NCBI GenBank assembly: GCA_021797515.1
Contig: JAJZZP010000188.1
Coordinates: forward strand, 1 to 53,689
DNA: 53,689 nt
Direction of reading: 5' to 3'
Source: Bacillota bacterium
Lineage (GTDB): Bacteria > Bacillota > Sulfobacillia > Sulfobacillales > Sulfobacillaceae
Position numbers and translations under genes: made by a program. The notes below the pieces were generated by a model. That model made no database searches. It was not told the origin of the DNA and saw only the letters and a program-made list of their open reading frames with translations. Below are positions 38,633 through 48,708 of this stretch, piece after piece. Each line of letters opens with the position of its first letter. Within the stretch, counting starts at the first letter, position 1.

Positions 38633-39760
38633 TTATGTTAACCCATTTGTATCAATTTGGCTTCCTTTTGGCAGATGCTTCGCCATTGCCTGGTCCACCA
38701 GCCTTTGAAAGTTGCGACGAAATGCTTCCGGACTGAATTGCAAAGCATTCTGGCGAATGGTGTCGCTGTCCCAGACCATGGCTTCTGCTTGCACCATGGC
38801 CTCGATTAGGGCGCCCACAGTTTGCTCGGAATAAAGAATTCCGGTTTGCGTGGGAATCACGGTATCCTGAACGCCTCCTCTACCATATGCGATCACAGGA
38901 CGCCCTGCTGCCTGTGACTCGACGGGCGCAATACCAAAATCCTCCTCGCCAGGAAAGAGCAGAGCACGGGCATGCGCCATCAGTTCCGCCCGTCTGGTTT
39001 CATTCACGGCCCCGACAAACTGAACCGAACCTTTGGCAATCCGTTTTAAATGCGGCAATTCGGGTCCGCTGCCAGCAACAATTAATCGTCTGCCCAGCCG
39101 ATTGGCCGCCTCGACCGCCAAGTCAAACCGTTTGTAGGCCACCAGTCGCGACAACACTAAATAGTAATCATCCACATGTTCCGCAATATGGAATTGGTCG
39201 ACGGAAACCGGTGGATGCACCACGGTCGCTGATCGCCGATAATGTTTTTGAATTCGCCGCGCCACCGTCGAGGAGTTGGCCACCAACACATCCACCCGAT
39301 CCGTGGCCACCCGATCCCAAAGTCGTAAATAATGAAATACGGGGCCCATCAATTTTCTCGTGAGTCCTTTGGCTTCACGGGTGTGATACTCATGGTACAA
39401 GTCCCAGGCATAGCGCATCGGGGTGTGAACATAGCTGATGTGACAGGTTTCGGATCGTGTGACCACCCCTTTGGCGACCGCGGCCGACGAAGAGATTACC
39501 AAGTCATAAGATGACAAATCGAATTGTTCGAATCCATAAGCCAACAGAGGCAAATACCGGTTATACCAACGAATTGCGTAGGGCCAACGCTGAACTAGAC
39601 TTGGAATAATATGCCGCGTTTGCAACAAAGGAGAAAGGCGCCTGGGATCCACCACACCCACATAAATCGGTGCCTCAGGAAACATGCGAGCCAGTTCTTC
39701 CAAAACACGTTCGGCTCCACCCATGTTAATGAGCCAGTCATGCACCAGTGCTACCCGCAT
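38633..39760 (-). CDS. GT4-family glycosyltransferase (WbaZ-like)
   Basis: This 375-aa protein begins MRVALVHDWLINMGGAERV, the hallmark of GT4 mannosyltransferase-like enzymes. It continues with SYVHTPMRYAWD, VHPPVSVDQF and FPGEEDFGIAPVESQAAGRPV in the donor domain. Cytoplasmic, no signal. The gene starts eight bases after the Wzy-like gene's stop, so both are in one transcription unit of the exopolysaccharide cluster. Confidence 0.8.
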   Translation of the reverse strand: MRVALVHDWLINMGGAERVLEELARMFPEAPIYVGVVDPRRLSPLLQTRHIIPSLVQRWPYAIRWYNRYLPLLAYGFEQFDLSSYDLVISSSAAVAKGVVTRSETCHISYVHTPMRYAWDLYHEYHTREAKGLTRKLMGPVFHYLRLWDRVATDRVDVLVANSSTVARRIQKHYRRSATVVHPPVSVDQFHIAEHVDDYYLVLSRLVAYKRFDLAVEAANRLGRRLIVAGSGPELPHLKRIAKGSVQFVGAVNETRRAELMAHARALLFPGEEDFGIAPVESQAAGRPVIAYGRGGVQDTVIPTQTGILYSEQTVGALIEAMVQAEAMVWDSDTIRQNALQFSPEAFRRNFQRLVDQAMAKHLPKGSQIDTNGLT

Positions 39761-39768
39761 GGATCCCC

Positions 39769-41220
39769 CTAAACTTTTTCCGAGCGAATTTCGGCAACCA
39801 CTGCCGCGACAATGCCCAATGCCAACAGCAACGGCACGATGACGCCGTGATCTATCATAAAGTCTACCCAGTCATGGACGATGAATGCCACCATAGTGCC
39901 AAAACCACCCAATACCCAAGCGTAACGCTCTCGGGATATTTGTTGCGCCCGCATCCGCAAAACGCCCAGGGCTGTCTTGATCCAGCGCCATTCGTACCAA
40001 AGGCCCGCGATAATTCCGCCCACCCCAAGATCCGCCCCCCACTCCAAATAGAGATTATGAGCCATTGGCGGAATTGCACCCAAGCCCTTTGGCGGGAATT
40101 TCTTAATGTATAAATGAAAGTTTCCTAACCCGACTCCCAAGACGGGGTGGCTTTTTATCGCCTCAATGGCCGAATGCCATATCAGAAGCCGCTGATTGGT
40201 GTCGTAATGCCCCTTTGGGTTAAAAATCGCGGTAACCGAAGTGCGCAGTCTTTCCAACGTGTTTTTTCTATAGGCCAAAGAGAGCGCCGTGTGACTCAAA
40301 TCAATCCTCCCCAAACCAATGACCACTAAAAACATCAATATCGGAATGCCTACGCCATAAGCCGCGTAACGTCCCATCACTTGGCGTCCTCTACCCAACC
40401 ATACCACTACTCCCATGAAGAACACCGCGGCGGCATCGGCCACCCAGGAGCCACGGGAATACGAAATCACAACACCCAGGGCGCTCAAAACCAGTGCCGC
40501 AGTAAGCCATTTTTTCGGCAGAGTATCGGGACCTAGCACAATCAGCGCCAAAAGCATCGGAAAGGTCATATCGTTAAAAGCGCCAAACACATTGGGCTGA
40601 CCAAAAAACGCAGTGGCTCGCACATGGTGTATATCGACAATGTTTGCCGAAGGGCCCAGTTGAAACATAAATTGGTACAATCCATAGACCGCGATTAGGG
40701 AAACCGCCACCGTCAACACGATGACGTAGAAGTTACGAACCTTAGGGGCATTAAACGCGGTATAGCGCACCAGTGCCACTACCACCACAAAAAACTCAAC
40801 GTACTCCAAAATTTTTATGCTGGTGCCCACCCTACTCCAGGCTACTGCCAGTGACAATACCGACAATCCCAACAATAGCACCAAGGGTGCTCGGTACTGC
40901 CTGACGATAAACGTGTTCCACATCGTATGCAACCCGCGCCGCCATACTTGAGCTAAGAGCCAAAACGCCATGATAATCGCCATTGCATCAGAAATATAGA
41001 ACTTGTGATGATGCAAAAGAATGCCCAAAGGAAACGGTGCCAGCAAAATATACAGTGCAAATCCTACAGGCGGCGATACTGTAACAATAGCGATGTAGTC
41101 TGCAGCAAATAATATCGCACCCAATGCTGGTGAAAATATGCTCAGAATTCCCGTTGCCGCTGCTCCTGCCAAAAGCAACCAGATCCGAGGCGGAAATAGG
41201 TTCGGTTCCGATGTTTTCAT
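39769..41220 (-). CDS. Wzy-like polysaccharide polymerase / O-antigen ligase family protein
   Basis: This 483-aa integral membrane protein has about ten to twelve hydrophobic helices. The large external loop between late helices contains WHSAIEAIKSHPVLGVGLGNF, the H-x-G/GxGxGxF-like signature of the Wzy_C/O-antigen ligase family, then MAHNLYLEWGADLG. It should polymerise or ligate lipid-linked repeat units outside the membrane. It is flanked by glycosyltransferase genes. Confidence 0.85.
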   Translation of the reverse strand: MKTSEPNLFPPRIWLLLAGAAATGILSIFSPALGAILFAADYIAIVTVSPPVGFALYILLAPFPLGILLHHHKFYISDAMAIIMAFWLLAQVWRRGLHTMWNTFIVRQYRAPLVLLLGLSVLSLAVAWSRVGTSIKILEYVEFFVVVVALVRYTAFNAPKVRNFYVIVLTVAVSLIAVYGLYQFMFQLGPSANIVDIHHVRATAFFGQPNVFGAFNDMTFPMLLALIVLGPDTLPKKWLTAALVLSALGVVISYSRGSWVADAAAVFFMGVVVWLGRGRQVMGRYAAYGVGIPILMFLVVIGLGRIDLSHTALSLAYRKNTLERLRTSVTAIFNPKGHYDTNQRLLIWHSAIEAIKSHPVLGVGLGNFHLYIKKFPPKGLGAIPPMAHNLYLEWGADLGVGGIIAGLWYEWRWIKTALGVLRMRAQQISRERYAWVLGGFGTMVAFIVHDWVDFMIDHGVIVPLLLALGIVAAVVAEIRSEKV

Positions 41221-41242
41221 AGTATCCCCCCAAAATTAGATA

Positions 41243-42340
41243 TTACGTCAGGCAACTATCGCCGACGGTTCGCAAATACACGTCGCGCGTTGTCTGTGCT
41301 GCCTTTGTCCATGTCAGTTGATGCACCCGGGCGGCCCCTGCCTTGGCCCGCATTTTCCAAATGCCGGGGTTTTTCCACAATTCCTCCAACCCATCCGCAA
41401 TTGCGGAAATATTGAAGGGATCGACAATCAACGCGTCGTCTCCGGCAACTTCCTCCAGTGCTCCCCCGCGGGAACACAGGACCGGTTTCCCCAGCCACAA
41501 TGCTTCGGCCACCGGAAACCCGAACCCTTCATACAGGCTGGGGTAGGTGACAGCCACACAATCACGATACAACGCCTTTAAGCTCTTGTCGTCCACATAC
41601 CCTAAGAATCGCACCCGTTTTGCTACTCCTAAGCATGAGGGCGCCTTCATTGCACTACGATAAAGCCATCCGGGCTTGCCCGCAATCAATAAATCCGGAC
41701 CATCCGGAATATTCGCAAACACTTGGGAAAAAGCTTGAATCAAACGCTCGAAATTCTTTCGCGGTTCAATGGTGCCCACAGCGAGAAAATATGGCCGTTC
41801 ATGAAGCGCCGGGCCCGCCTCACCCTTCAGGGGAGTCACGCCATGGGGCACCACCGAGATTTTCGATTCCGGTACATGCAAGATGTCTTGCAGATCTTGC
41901 GCCGTGGCAAGACTGGGAACAATCACCCGGCTGGCATGAGCCATCGATCTCCGCATTAAAAATCGCTTGGTTAGACCGGCACCACGAGGAAATAACTCAG
42001 GCATACGAAAGGCCACCAAATCATGAACCGTGACAATAGCCTGAGGCAGAGAGCCGATTACGGGCATCTGGTAATCTCCAAAATGAATAACGTCGTACGC
42101 TTGAGTTTTTGCCCAGGGCCGCAAGCGCCACTGCTCGTAAAGCAATCGTTGCCTGCTGCTTTTAAGACCTTCGACCGGTACTATGTTAATGGCTCCCGGC
42201 ACGCTTTGTTCCGGGGGAACCAGAGCCGTGACCTGATCTTGGGGAAATATCTTTATATAAGCAGAAAATAACTGATCGATGTACCGTCCGATTCCTGCAG
42301 CTTGCGATTGGTATAATAAGGCATCGACCAGGATGTTCAT
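41243..42340 (-). CDS. GT4-family glycosyltransferase
   Basis: This 365-aa GT-B enzyme has VTVHDLVAFRMPE, VPHGVTPL linker, FLAVGTIEPRKN (start of the donor domain) and YPSLYEGFGFPVAEALWLGKPV with the donor-site glutamates. Family members include mannosyl- and rhamnosyltransferases. Its ATG overlaps nothing upstream but lies four bases inside the end of the neighbouring GT2 gene, indicating coupled translation. Confidence 0.8.
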   Translation of the reverse strand: MNILVDALLYQSQAAGIGRYIDQLFSAYIKIFPQDQVTALVPPEQSVPGAINIVPVEGLKSSRQRLLYEQWRLRPWAKTQAYDVIHFGDYQMPVIGSLPQAIVTVHDLVAFRMPELFPRGAGLTKRFLMRRSMAHASRVIVPSLATAQDLQDILHVPESKISVVPHGVTPLKGEAGPALHERPYFLAVGTIEPRKNFERLIQAFSQVFANIPDGPDLLIAGKPGWLYRSAMKAPSCLGVAKRVRFLGYVDDKSLKALYRDCVAVTYPSLYEGFGFPVAEALWLGKPVLCSRGGALEEVAGDDALIVDPFNISAIADGLEELWKNPGIWKMRAKAGAARVHQLTWTKAAQTTRDVYLRTVGDSCLT

Positions 42341-43248
42341 GAATTACGTTCCCCAACCAGATGCCAAGGATCGTCGTTTGCCACCTCAGACATGCCGTTC
42401 ACAAATGCTGCATGCCGCATCGGAAACTTTCCGCGGTTTAATCCGGCTTTGATCACCCGGGATCCATATATTCTTGCCAGCCATGCCCATTTGCGAACGC
42501 CCCGTAAATTCATTGAAGCAAACCGAATATCATTGACAATGAGGTCCACATCCACCACAATGCTGCGATCGCGGGTTCCTCCTTGTGGAGATGATAAATG
42601 CGTTAGCCAGGCCTCAGAAGAAAACCAAAGTTCAAACCCCTCTTTTCTTAGGCGCCAGGACACATCAGTATCTTCCCGGAACGCCGACCGCGTGTAACGC
42701 TCATCAAAACCGCCAATCGCCTCTAATGCCCGTTTTCGAAAAGACATATTGCATCCTCGCAAAGTCTGAGTTGGACCGCTCCAGTCGCTGCCGAAACCCG
42801 GTTCTCTGGTCCCGAAGAACCCTAAATGGCCAATCTTTGTTGATACCATCCGCGGTTTTTCTCCTGGAACCAAGATGCGACCTGCGACCGCTGCAACATG
42901 GGGGAGGTTTAGACCGTTAACATGAGCCATGATGAAACTCTCATTTTCAATCCGTACATCGTCGTCCACGAAAATGACATACTCGCCACGACTGAGCGAT
43001 ATACCCAAGTTGCGGGCTTTGGTCAATCCTGGCTGTTGGACGCGAATCCACTGAATTGCTCCTTGCAGTTGTAGCTGTTCCAACTTCCGAGTTGTGGTGT
43101 CTTGATGGGTGGCCGATTGGTCAATGACCAATAACTCGACCAATCCTTGTTGGAACGGAGCTTGGCGCAGCAAATCGCCTATGGTATCCATAAGCAGAGT
43201 CTCCCGGTTATAGGTTGCAATGACTACGGTGACCTTCGGAATACCCAA
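42337..43248 (-). CDS. GT2-family glycosyltransferase
   Basis: This 303-aa GT-A enzyme begins with VTVVIATYNRETLL. It has the metal-binding FVDDDVRIE and an acceptor-side block with GGFDERYTRSAFREDTDVSWR, where the ED pair is the usual catalytic base region. No membrane helices. It adds one sugar in exopolysaccharide repeat assembly; specificity is unknown. Confidence 0.85.
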   Translation of the reverse strand: MGIPKVTVVIATYNRETLLMDTIGDLLRQAPFQQGLVELLVIDQSATHQDTTTRKLEQLQLQGAIQWIRVQQPGLTKARNLGISLSRGEYVIFVDDDVRIENESFIMAHVNGLNLPHVAAVAGRILVPGEKPRMVSTKIGHLGFFGTREPGFGSDWSGPTQTLRGCNMSFRKRALEAIGGFDERYTRSAFREDTDVSWRLRKEGFELWFSSEAWLTHLSSPQGGTRDRSIVVDVDLIVNDIRFASMNLRGVRKWAWLARIYGSRVIKAGLNRGKFPMRHAAFVNGMSEVANDDPWHLVGERNS

Positions 43249-43257
43249 TCGCCCACC

Positions 43258-44142
43258 TCAAACCAATCCTTGCGCTTTATGCCGCCGACGAAATTGATAT
43301 GCGGCAAACAACGCCCAGGGATCTCGAACTGCCTGTCCTACCGATTGTAGCACGACTTGCCACTGGTGCGATCGAAACCCTTGTACCAAGCCATCCAGAG
43401 CCACCCGGCCATAAAACCGCCGTTGATCTTCACGGGTAAATCCGAGTTTTAAGAACCACTCATCCACCACCCGGCGTTCACTAGCGGACATATTCCGGCG
43501 ATCATTGTGAGCTCCACCCGCATGGACACGATAATCGAGAAGCATGTCAGAAACGTAGGCTGCTCGATATCCCAAAGCTAGTATGGCTAGCCATACTAGC
43601 CAATCGTCGGCGCCTCCTCGCAAGTCTGCACCGAGGTCCAAGGATTTCCAGGCTTGCATTCGCATTAAGACCTGGCTTGGGGAGACTAATTGATTGGCCA
43701 CTTTTAAATCTTCCAATTGCAAACTGGGAACCCGCGGGCCAAACAGCGGCTGGTTTCCTCCTTGATCTGTCAGACGTGCATTGCTCGCCACAAACCCAAG
43801 CCCAGGATCTTTTTCCAGTATGGATGTCATTCGGCTCAAAAATCCGTCATGCCAGGTGTCATCCTGGTCTAAAAAGGCAAGGTAGTCGACATCAGAAAGG
43901 TGCTGAGCGCCTTCACGGCGGCAAGCCATCATCCCCCGGTTTTCTAAGCGGCGAATATAGGTCACGGGAAAGTGTTGACAAATGTCCAAGGCGTCCTCGC
44001 CTTGGGGGGTGCCATCTTCGATGATCACCACTTGTGGCGCGCCATAGTCTTGGCGATAGACACTAGCCAACGTCTCTTCGAGGAAACGTCTGCCACAATA
44101 GACAGGAATCACTACCCCTACTTTCCCATCCATATTAGGCAA
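43258..44142 (-). CDS. GT2-family glycosyltransferase
   Basis: This 294-aa GT-A enzyme has VGVVIPVYCGRRFLEET at the N-terminus, IIEDGTPQGE, FLDQDDTWHDGFL (metal site) and a C-terminal GGADDWLVWLAIL region. No membrane helices. It lies nine bases before the next GT2 gene and overlaps the preceding gene's end, so it belongs to the same unit. Confidence 0.8.
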   Translation of the reverse strand: MPNMDGKVGVVIPVYCGRRFLEETLASVYRQDYGAPQVVIIEDGTPQGEDALDICQHFPVTYIRRLENRGMMACRREGAQHLSDVDYLAFLDQDDTWHDGFLSRMTSILEKDPGLGFVASNARLTDQGGNQPLFGPRVPSLQLEDLKVANQLVSPSQVLMRMQAWKSLDLGADLRGGADDWLVWLAILALGYRAAYVSDMLLDYRVHAGGAHNDRRNMSASERRVVDEWFLKLGFTREDQRRFYGRVALDGLVQGFRSHQWQVVLQSVGQAVRDPWALFAAYQFRRRHKAQGLV

Positions 44143-45235
44143 ACCACATCGAAGAGTCGCCAGGGGGCTCTAACACCTGGGCCATTTTCTCAAATGTTTT
44201 CTCCCATGTATAATTGCGAGAATCCAAAAAGGCTTGGCGGCTTAATGTCCAGGTAGCATCGTTGTCAGACAGCAATCGAAGCATCGTATCCGCTAGTGCC
44301 AGCGGTTCATCTTTCGAGTAGATGTAGCCATTGACGCCGTCATGGAGAAACTCCGGGATGGCCATCCGTGCGGGCCCGATGGCAGGCAGCCCACAGGAAA
44401 AAGCCTCCAAAAAGACAATGCCATACGGCTCCCACTGTGTTGGCATCACAAAACCCGTGCTCTTTTTGAAAAGCGATACAACCTGTCCCCCATCCACATC
44501 ACCGACGGCCTCGATATTCAGTTGTGGACGTGACCACTCTTCACCTGGTCCCACCAATTGGAGGCGGGCCATTGGCATCATTCGATGCACGTGGGTCCAA
44601 GCATCTAGCAACAGAGGGCCTCCCTTGCGTTCGAAATCCCGGCCCACAAAAGTGAGGGTCCTTGCATCCAAATTTTTTTCGGTATAAGGATTTTGGTGAA
44701 ACTCCCGGCCCAAATTAGAGCCGGCCCCGACCACATGGACTTTCGCGGAGTCGATAGCACCGCTGGCCAAGATGGCATCTTTTGCCCAACAACTCATGGC
44801 AAAGATCTGCGAGGCCTGGGCATAGTGCTCTTGTTGCACATGCACTTGGGCCTTCAGAATGCGAAGCGGCACACGATCGTACATGAATGTCTTTTTTCCC
44901 GCCAAACGGTCGTTTAATATGGTCTGGTAGTTCAAATCCTGATAGAAGAAGTGAGGAGCAGATGATAAAATCATGTCGCCGAAAACAAATACCGGCCAGT
45001 CCTTGAGGTGGGATGGGATTTTTAAATGACGGTAAGTCCAGGGGTGGACCGAGGAAAATCCCCGGAGATGCCCATCTTGCCACCGTGCGCTGACAATCAT
45101 GGCCGGAAGCTTTCGCCACCGGGGAACAACCATAGAAAACGGTTCCAGCATATACCCGTGATTTTCAAAGGTATCCCCCAAATGGCGAATAGTACGATTG
45201 ATATGTCTACCATACGCCCACACAATGCGCTTCAC
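44135..45235 (-). CDS. GT4-family glycosyltransferase
   Basis: This 366-aa GT-B enzyme has an N-terminal domain with FVFGDMILSSAPHFFYQD, a linker VVGAGSNL and a donor domain starting LTFVGRDFERKGGPLLL. It ends with VMPTQWEPYGIVFLEAFSCGLP carrying the donor glutamates. It is the most upstream gene of this minus-strand stretch, facing the divergent GH18 gene across 266 bases that must contain promoters for both. Confidence 0.8.
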   Translation of the reverse strand: MKRIVWAYGRHINRTIRHLGDTFENHGYMLEPFSMVVPRWRKLPAMIVSARWQDGHLRGFSSVHPWTYRHLKIPSHLKDWPVFVFGDMILSSAPHFFYQDLNYQTILNDRLAGKKTFMYDRVPLRILKAQVHVQQEHYAQASQIFAMSCWAKDAILASGAIDSAKVHVVGAGSNLGREFHQNPYTEKNLDARTLTFVGRDFERKGGPLLLDAWTHVHRMMPMARLQLVGPGEEWSRPQLNIEAVGDVDGGQVVSLFKKSTGFVMPTQWEPYGIVFLEAFSCGLPAIGPARMAIPEFLHDGVNGYIYSKDEPLALADTMLRLLSDNDATWTLSRQAFLDSRNYTWEKTFEKMAQVLEPPGDSSMWFA

Positions 45236-45501
45236 GGGATCCTCCTGTAACTTGACCTGTCATTTTTTGTTGCGATTTCCACAGTATAACCCAAGCCAGC
45301 CGATCACAGAGAAAAAATCCTAGTTTGGTTGCCAAAAATTCAGCCACTCTTTAGTCCTGATATCCACAAATTGGGCGATTTGGCACGCAAATAAAATCGG
45401 GTAAAAAAGCAGGAAATCGGACATCGTTCGACTAATTATTTAGATGCATGATTTCACCACTAGCAATCTGGCCCTCGGTTTCTATATTTAGGAGGTTTTC
45501 A

Positions 45502-48500
45502 ATGATACGCAACAATTCCCGCCGTCGACTCTTCTCTCTATTGGCCATCAGTTCCGCGGCCTTAGTGGGGAGCATGATGACGGGTCTGCCGGCGATGGCC
45601 GCCGGCACCGGCCCTACCATCAGTAACTACACTGTGCAAACCAACAATAACAACGTCTCGGTCACCATTAACGGACAAAATTTTGGAACTACCGATGCGG
45701 GAGCGACGGTCACCTTTGGTAATATTTCGGCTCCCATTGACTCTTGGTCCAATACCAGCATTCAGGTCACCTTGCCGCAAAATGCCGGTCCTGGCTCTCT
45801 CTTGGTGACCACCTCTTTAGGCTCAAGCAATACCATAAGTTTTTCCGGGGTACAGCGGGGATACTATACGCTGGCCGCCAATGGAACGGTAACCGTCACG
45901 GGAGACGTCCAATTTTACGGGGATCTAGCCACAATTAACGCTTCAACGGCATCACCTGCCATCGAACTGGTTCCTACACCAAATTATCAAGGTTATTGGA
46001 TTTTGACCCAAAATGGCCGAATTTATGCGTTTGGCAATGCAACCGCATTTACCGCTCCGAACACTACTCTTACGGCCATGGCCATGGCCGTAACTCCGTC
46101 GGGCCAGGGAGCCTTTCTTCTCAGCAACACCGGGCAGGTATACCCCTTAGGCAACGCAGTCAACTATGGTAACGCGCCTTCCGGGATTGTTGCCACATCA
46201 ATCGCATCGACTCCATCCGGCCTCGGCTACTGGATTTTAGGAGCCAATGGCACCGTGTATGCCTTCGGCGACGCCACCAACTACGGTAACCAGCCGGAAT
46301 CTGGCAATACTCCACCCGCCATCTATCCCAACGGCAGTTTGCTGCGTATCTCTGGCACTTCTGCGGTGTACTATTTGAATAACGGAACCTTGCATCACAT
46401 TCCGGATGCCCCATTATTTTCTAGCATGGGGTTTTCTTGGAGCCAGGTCCAAGTGGTTTCCAGTTTGGCCAACTACACGTTGGGCGCTCCCATGGTAACC
46501 CCTTTTCCCTCCGGAACCTTGATTCGACCCACCGGGCACCGTGCTGTGTATCTGATCATGCACGGTGTTTTGCGGCATGTCGGCAGCCCCACGGTACTAT
46601 ACGCAATGGGCTATAATTTTAGCGAGGTTACACAAGTGCCTAACATCAATGCCAGTTGGCCTTTAGGACCGGAACTGGTCACTGCGGTTCCTTACGAACC
46701 CAACGGCCTGTTGTTAAGGCAACAAAATAGTCCTACCGTCTATGTGGCGATCAATGACCAATTGCGCCCCATCAAGTCCGCCACTGTGTTTCTAGCAATG
46801 GGATATCAATGGAGCCAAATTCGTCTTGTCCCCAATTTACCCAACCTGCCTGTAGGCCCGGAAGTAACCGCCCCCAACCGGGTCTATCCTACGGGAACCT
46901 TGGTACAGCTTAACGGCACATCTCCGGTGTACTTAGCGCAAAATGACGTGTTGCGGCACATTGACAGTCCTGCCATATTGTACGCGTTAGGGTACAATTT
47001 TTCTGACGTCACCCATGTCACTACATTAGGCAGCCTCGCCAAAGGCTCCGATGTCGGCAGCACCCAGTTGCCCCCCCAGCCCCCCTTGCCCACGGCAGTC
47101 GGGCTCTATCCTACGGCAGACGGCCAAGGCTACTGGATCCTTAGCTCTAATGGACAAGTCAATAACTTTGGGGATGCCGCCAACTTAGGCAGTCCGACCG
47201 CGTCCCAAATGGGGACGCAAACCGCAACAGGATTGGCCATGACCCCCGACCTGCAAGGATACGATATTTTGACCAGCGGCGGCCAAACCCTGGCCTTTGG
47301 CGACGCTGCTTCGAACACCACCACTACCAATGCCACATCATTAGTGATCAGTCCGGAACCCGCTGGCACGCTGTTGTCTATGGGATATGGATTTTTTACC
47401 GATCCTCCAGTTAATGGCAACCAAAATTCCGCCTATGAGGATTTGCTCCAAAACGGTTCGCAACTCTCGGTAATTCAACCGGCATGGTTTTACGTCAACC
47501 AAAATTCAGATGGCTCATGGTCGGTGAATATGTGGGCCACTGCTTCCAATGTGAGCAGTGTTACCAACGCCGCCCATCAACAAAATGTACTGATTATGCC
47601 TTCCATTGGCAGCTACTACAATCCAGCCAATGGCCCTATCACCAGCCCCCAAGAGGTCCAATCCATGGTCAGCCAAATTGTTAACCTGGTCACTCACAAC
47701 AATTGGGACGGCATTACCATCGACTTCGAAAACTCAAGTGCTTACACTAGTTCGGGTATGACGAAAGCCCAGGCTTCCCAGCAGTATACCAATTTTATTA
47801 CGGCTCTGGGACAAGCGCTGCACGCCATCAACAAAAAACTCATGGTGGCGGTATATCCATCGGCCTATCCCCATACCATTTACAATTATGCCGCAATTGC
47901 GCCTTATGTGGACTGGATTAACATTATGACCTATCCCGAGCACAATTCCTCAACATGGCCCGGCCCCACCGCAGGATATCCTTGGGTACAGAATTTGGTC
48001 AGCCAAGCGATCGCCACTGGTGTCAAGCCCCAGCAACTGGTTATGGGTGTAGCCCCTTACGGTCATTATTGGGTAGTCAATAACCAGGGGATCAATGCCG
48101 GGCTCTCCAATCCCCCGGGTTACCAAACCAACCGTAGTGTCGAGGCCTTTATCGAAAGCAAGAACATCACGCCGGTGTGGGACCCCATTGAAAAGGAGAT
48201 CACCTTTACCAGCGGCCCCTTGGATGTGGCCCCCACGGAATCTCTGTCCACCGCTAACGTGGGAACCTATGATCCTCAGGTGCAAAATCTTCAGGATTTG
48301 TTAAACTATATTTTATTGCGCTACGCGGTGACCAATGGTCAAACGCCTCCCGCCATGCTGGTTACCGACGGATATTATGGTCCCGCTACCGCAGATGCAG
48401 TGACAGCGTTCCAGCAAGACTTTAACGTCACCGGAGATCCGGCCGGGGTTTATGGCGCAGCTACCCAAGCAGCCTTGGAGCAAGTCATTCAAAATTGGCA

Positions 48501-48708
48501 GATCGGGCAAAATGTGTGGTGGGATGAAACATCACGATCCTTTAAAGACCGATTGGCGTTGGCAATCCAAGAGGGCGTCGGGGGAGTAGCTTCCTGGCGT
48601 ATGCCTTTTGAAACCCAAGGCTACTGGACGGCGTTAGCTACAGAGACAACGGTAACGCATTTTCCCACCGAAGCCAATACTCAGGGAAACGAGGTGCAAC
48701 CCAAATGA
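45502..48708 (+). CDS. Secreted GH18-type hydrolase with repeat domains and inserted peptidoglycan-binding domain
   Basis: This 1068-aa protein starts at ATG 45502 behind AGGAGGTTTTC, giving a signal peptide that ends near AMAA (about 33). An IPT/TIG-like domain follows (about 35-125), then GYW-type beta-propeller-like repeats (about 150-260). Four tandem repeats of about 63 aa follow (about 274-525, each with a VY, R/P-I and MGY core), then more GYW repeats. A GH18 barrel follows, with DGITIDFEN (Asp736, Asp741, Glu743) and VASWRMPFE. A PG_binding_1-like domain (about 919-998) interrupts the barrel. It may remodel exopolysaccharide or wall glycans. Confidence 0.8.
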   Translation: MIRNNSRRRLFSLLAISSAALVGSMMTGLPAMAAGTGPTISNYTVQTNNNNVSVTINGQNFGTTDAGATVTFGNISAPIDSWSNTSIQVTLPQNAGPGSLLVTTSLGSSNTISFSGVQRGYYTLAANGTVTVTGDVQFYGDLATINASTASPAIELVPTPNYQGYWILTQNGRIYAFGNATAFTAPNTTLTAMAMAVTPSGQGAFLLSNTGQVYPLGNAVNYGNAPSGIVATSIASTPSGLGYWILGANGTVYAFGDATNYGNQPESGNTPPAIYPNGSLLRISGTSAVYYLNNGTLHHIPDAPLFSSMGFSWSQVQVVSSLANYTLGAPMVTPFPSGTLIRPTGHRAVYLIMHGVLRHVGSPTVLYAMGYNFSEVTQVPNINASWPLGPELVTAVPYEPNGLLLRQQNSPTVYVAINDQLRPIKSATVFLAMGYQWSQIRLVPNLPNLPVGPEVTAPNRVYPTGTLVQLNGTSPVYLAQNDVLRHIDSPAILYALGYNFSDVTHVTTLGSLAKGSDVGSTQLPPQPPLPTAVGLYPTADGQGYWILSSNGQVNNFGDAANLGSPTASQMGTQTATGLAMTPDLQGYDILTSGGQTLAFGDAASNTTTTNATSLVISPEPAGTLLSMGYGFFTDPPVNGNQNSAYEDLLQNGSQLSVIQPAWFYVNQNSDGSWSVNMWATASNVSSVTNAAHQQNVLIMPSIGSYYNPANGPITSPQEVQSMVSQIVNLVTHNNWDGITIDFENSSAYTSSGMTKAQASQQYTNFITALGQALHAINKKLMVAVYPSAYPHTIYNYAAIAPYVDWINIMTYPEHNSSTWPGPTAGYPWVQNLVSQAIATGVKPQQLVMGVAPYGHYWVVNNQGINAGLSNPPGYQTNRSVEAFIESKNITPVWDPIEKEITFTSGPLDVAPTESLSTANVGTYDPQVQNLQDLLNYILLRYAVTNGQTPPAMLVTDGYYGPATADAVTAFQQDFNVTGDPAGVYGAATQAALEQVIQNWQIGQNVWWDETSRSFKDRLALAIQEGVGGVASWRMPFETQGYWTALATETTVTHFPTEANTQGNEVQPK

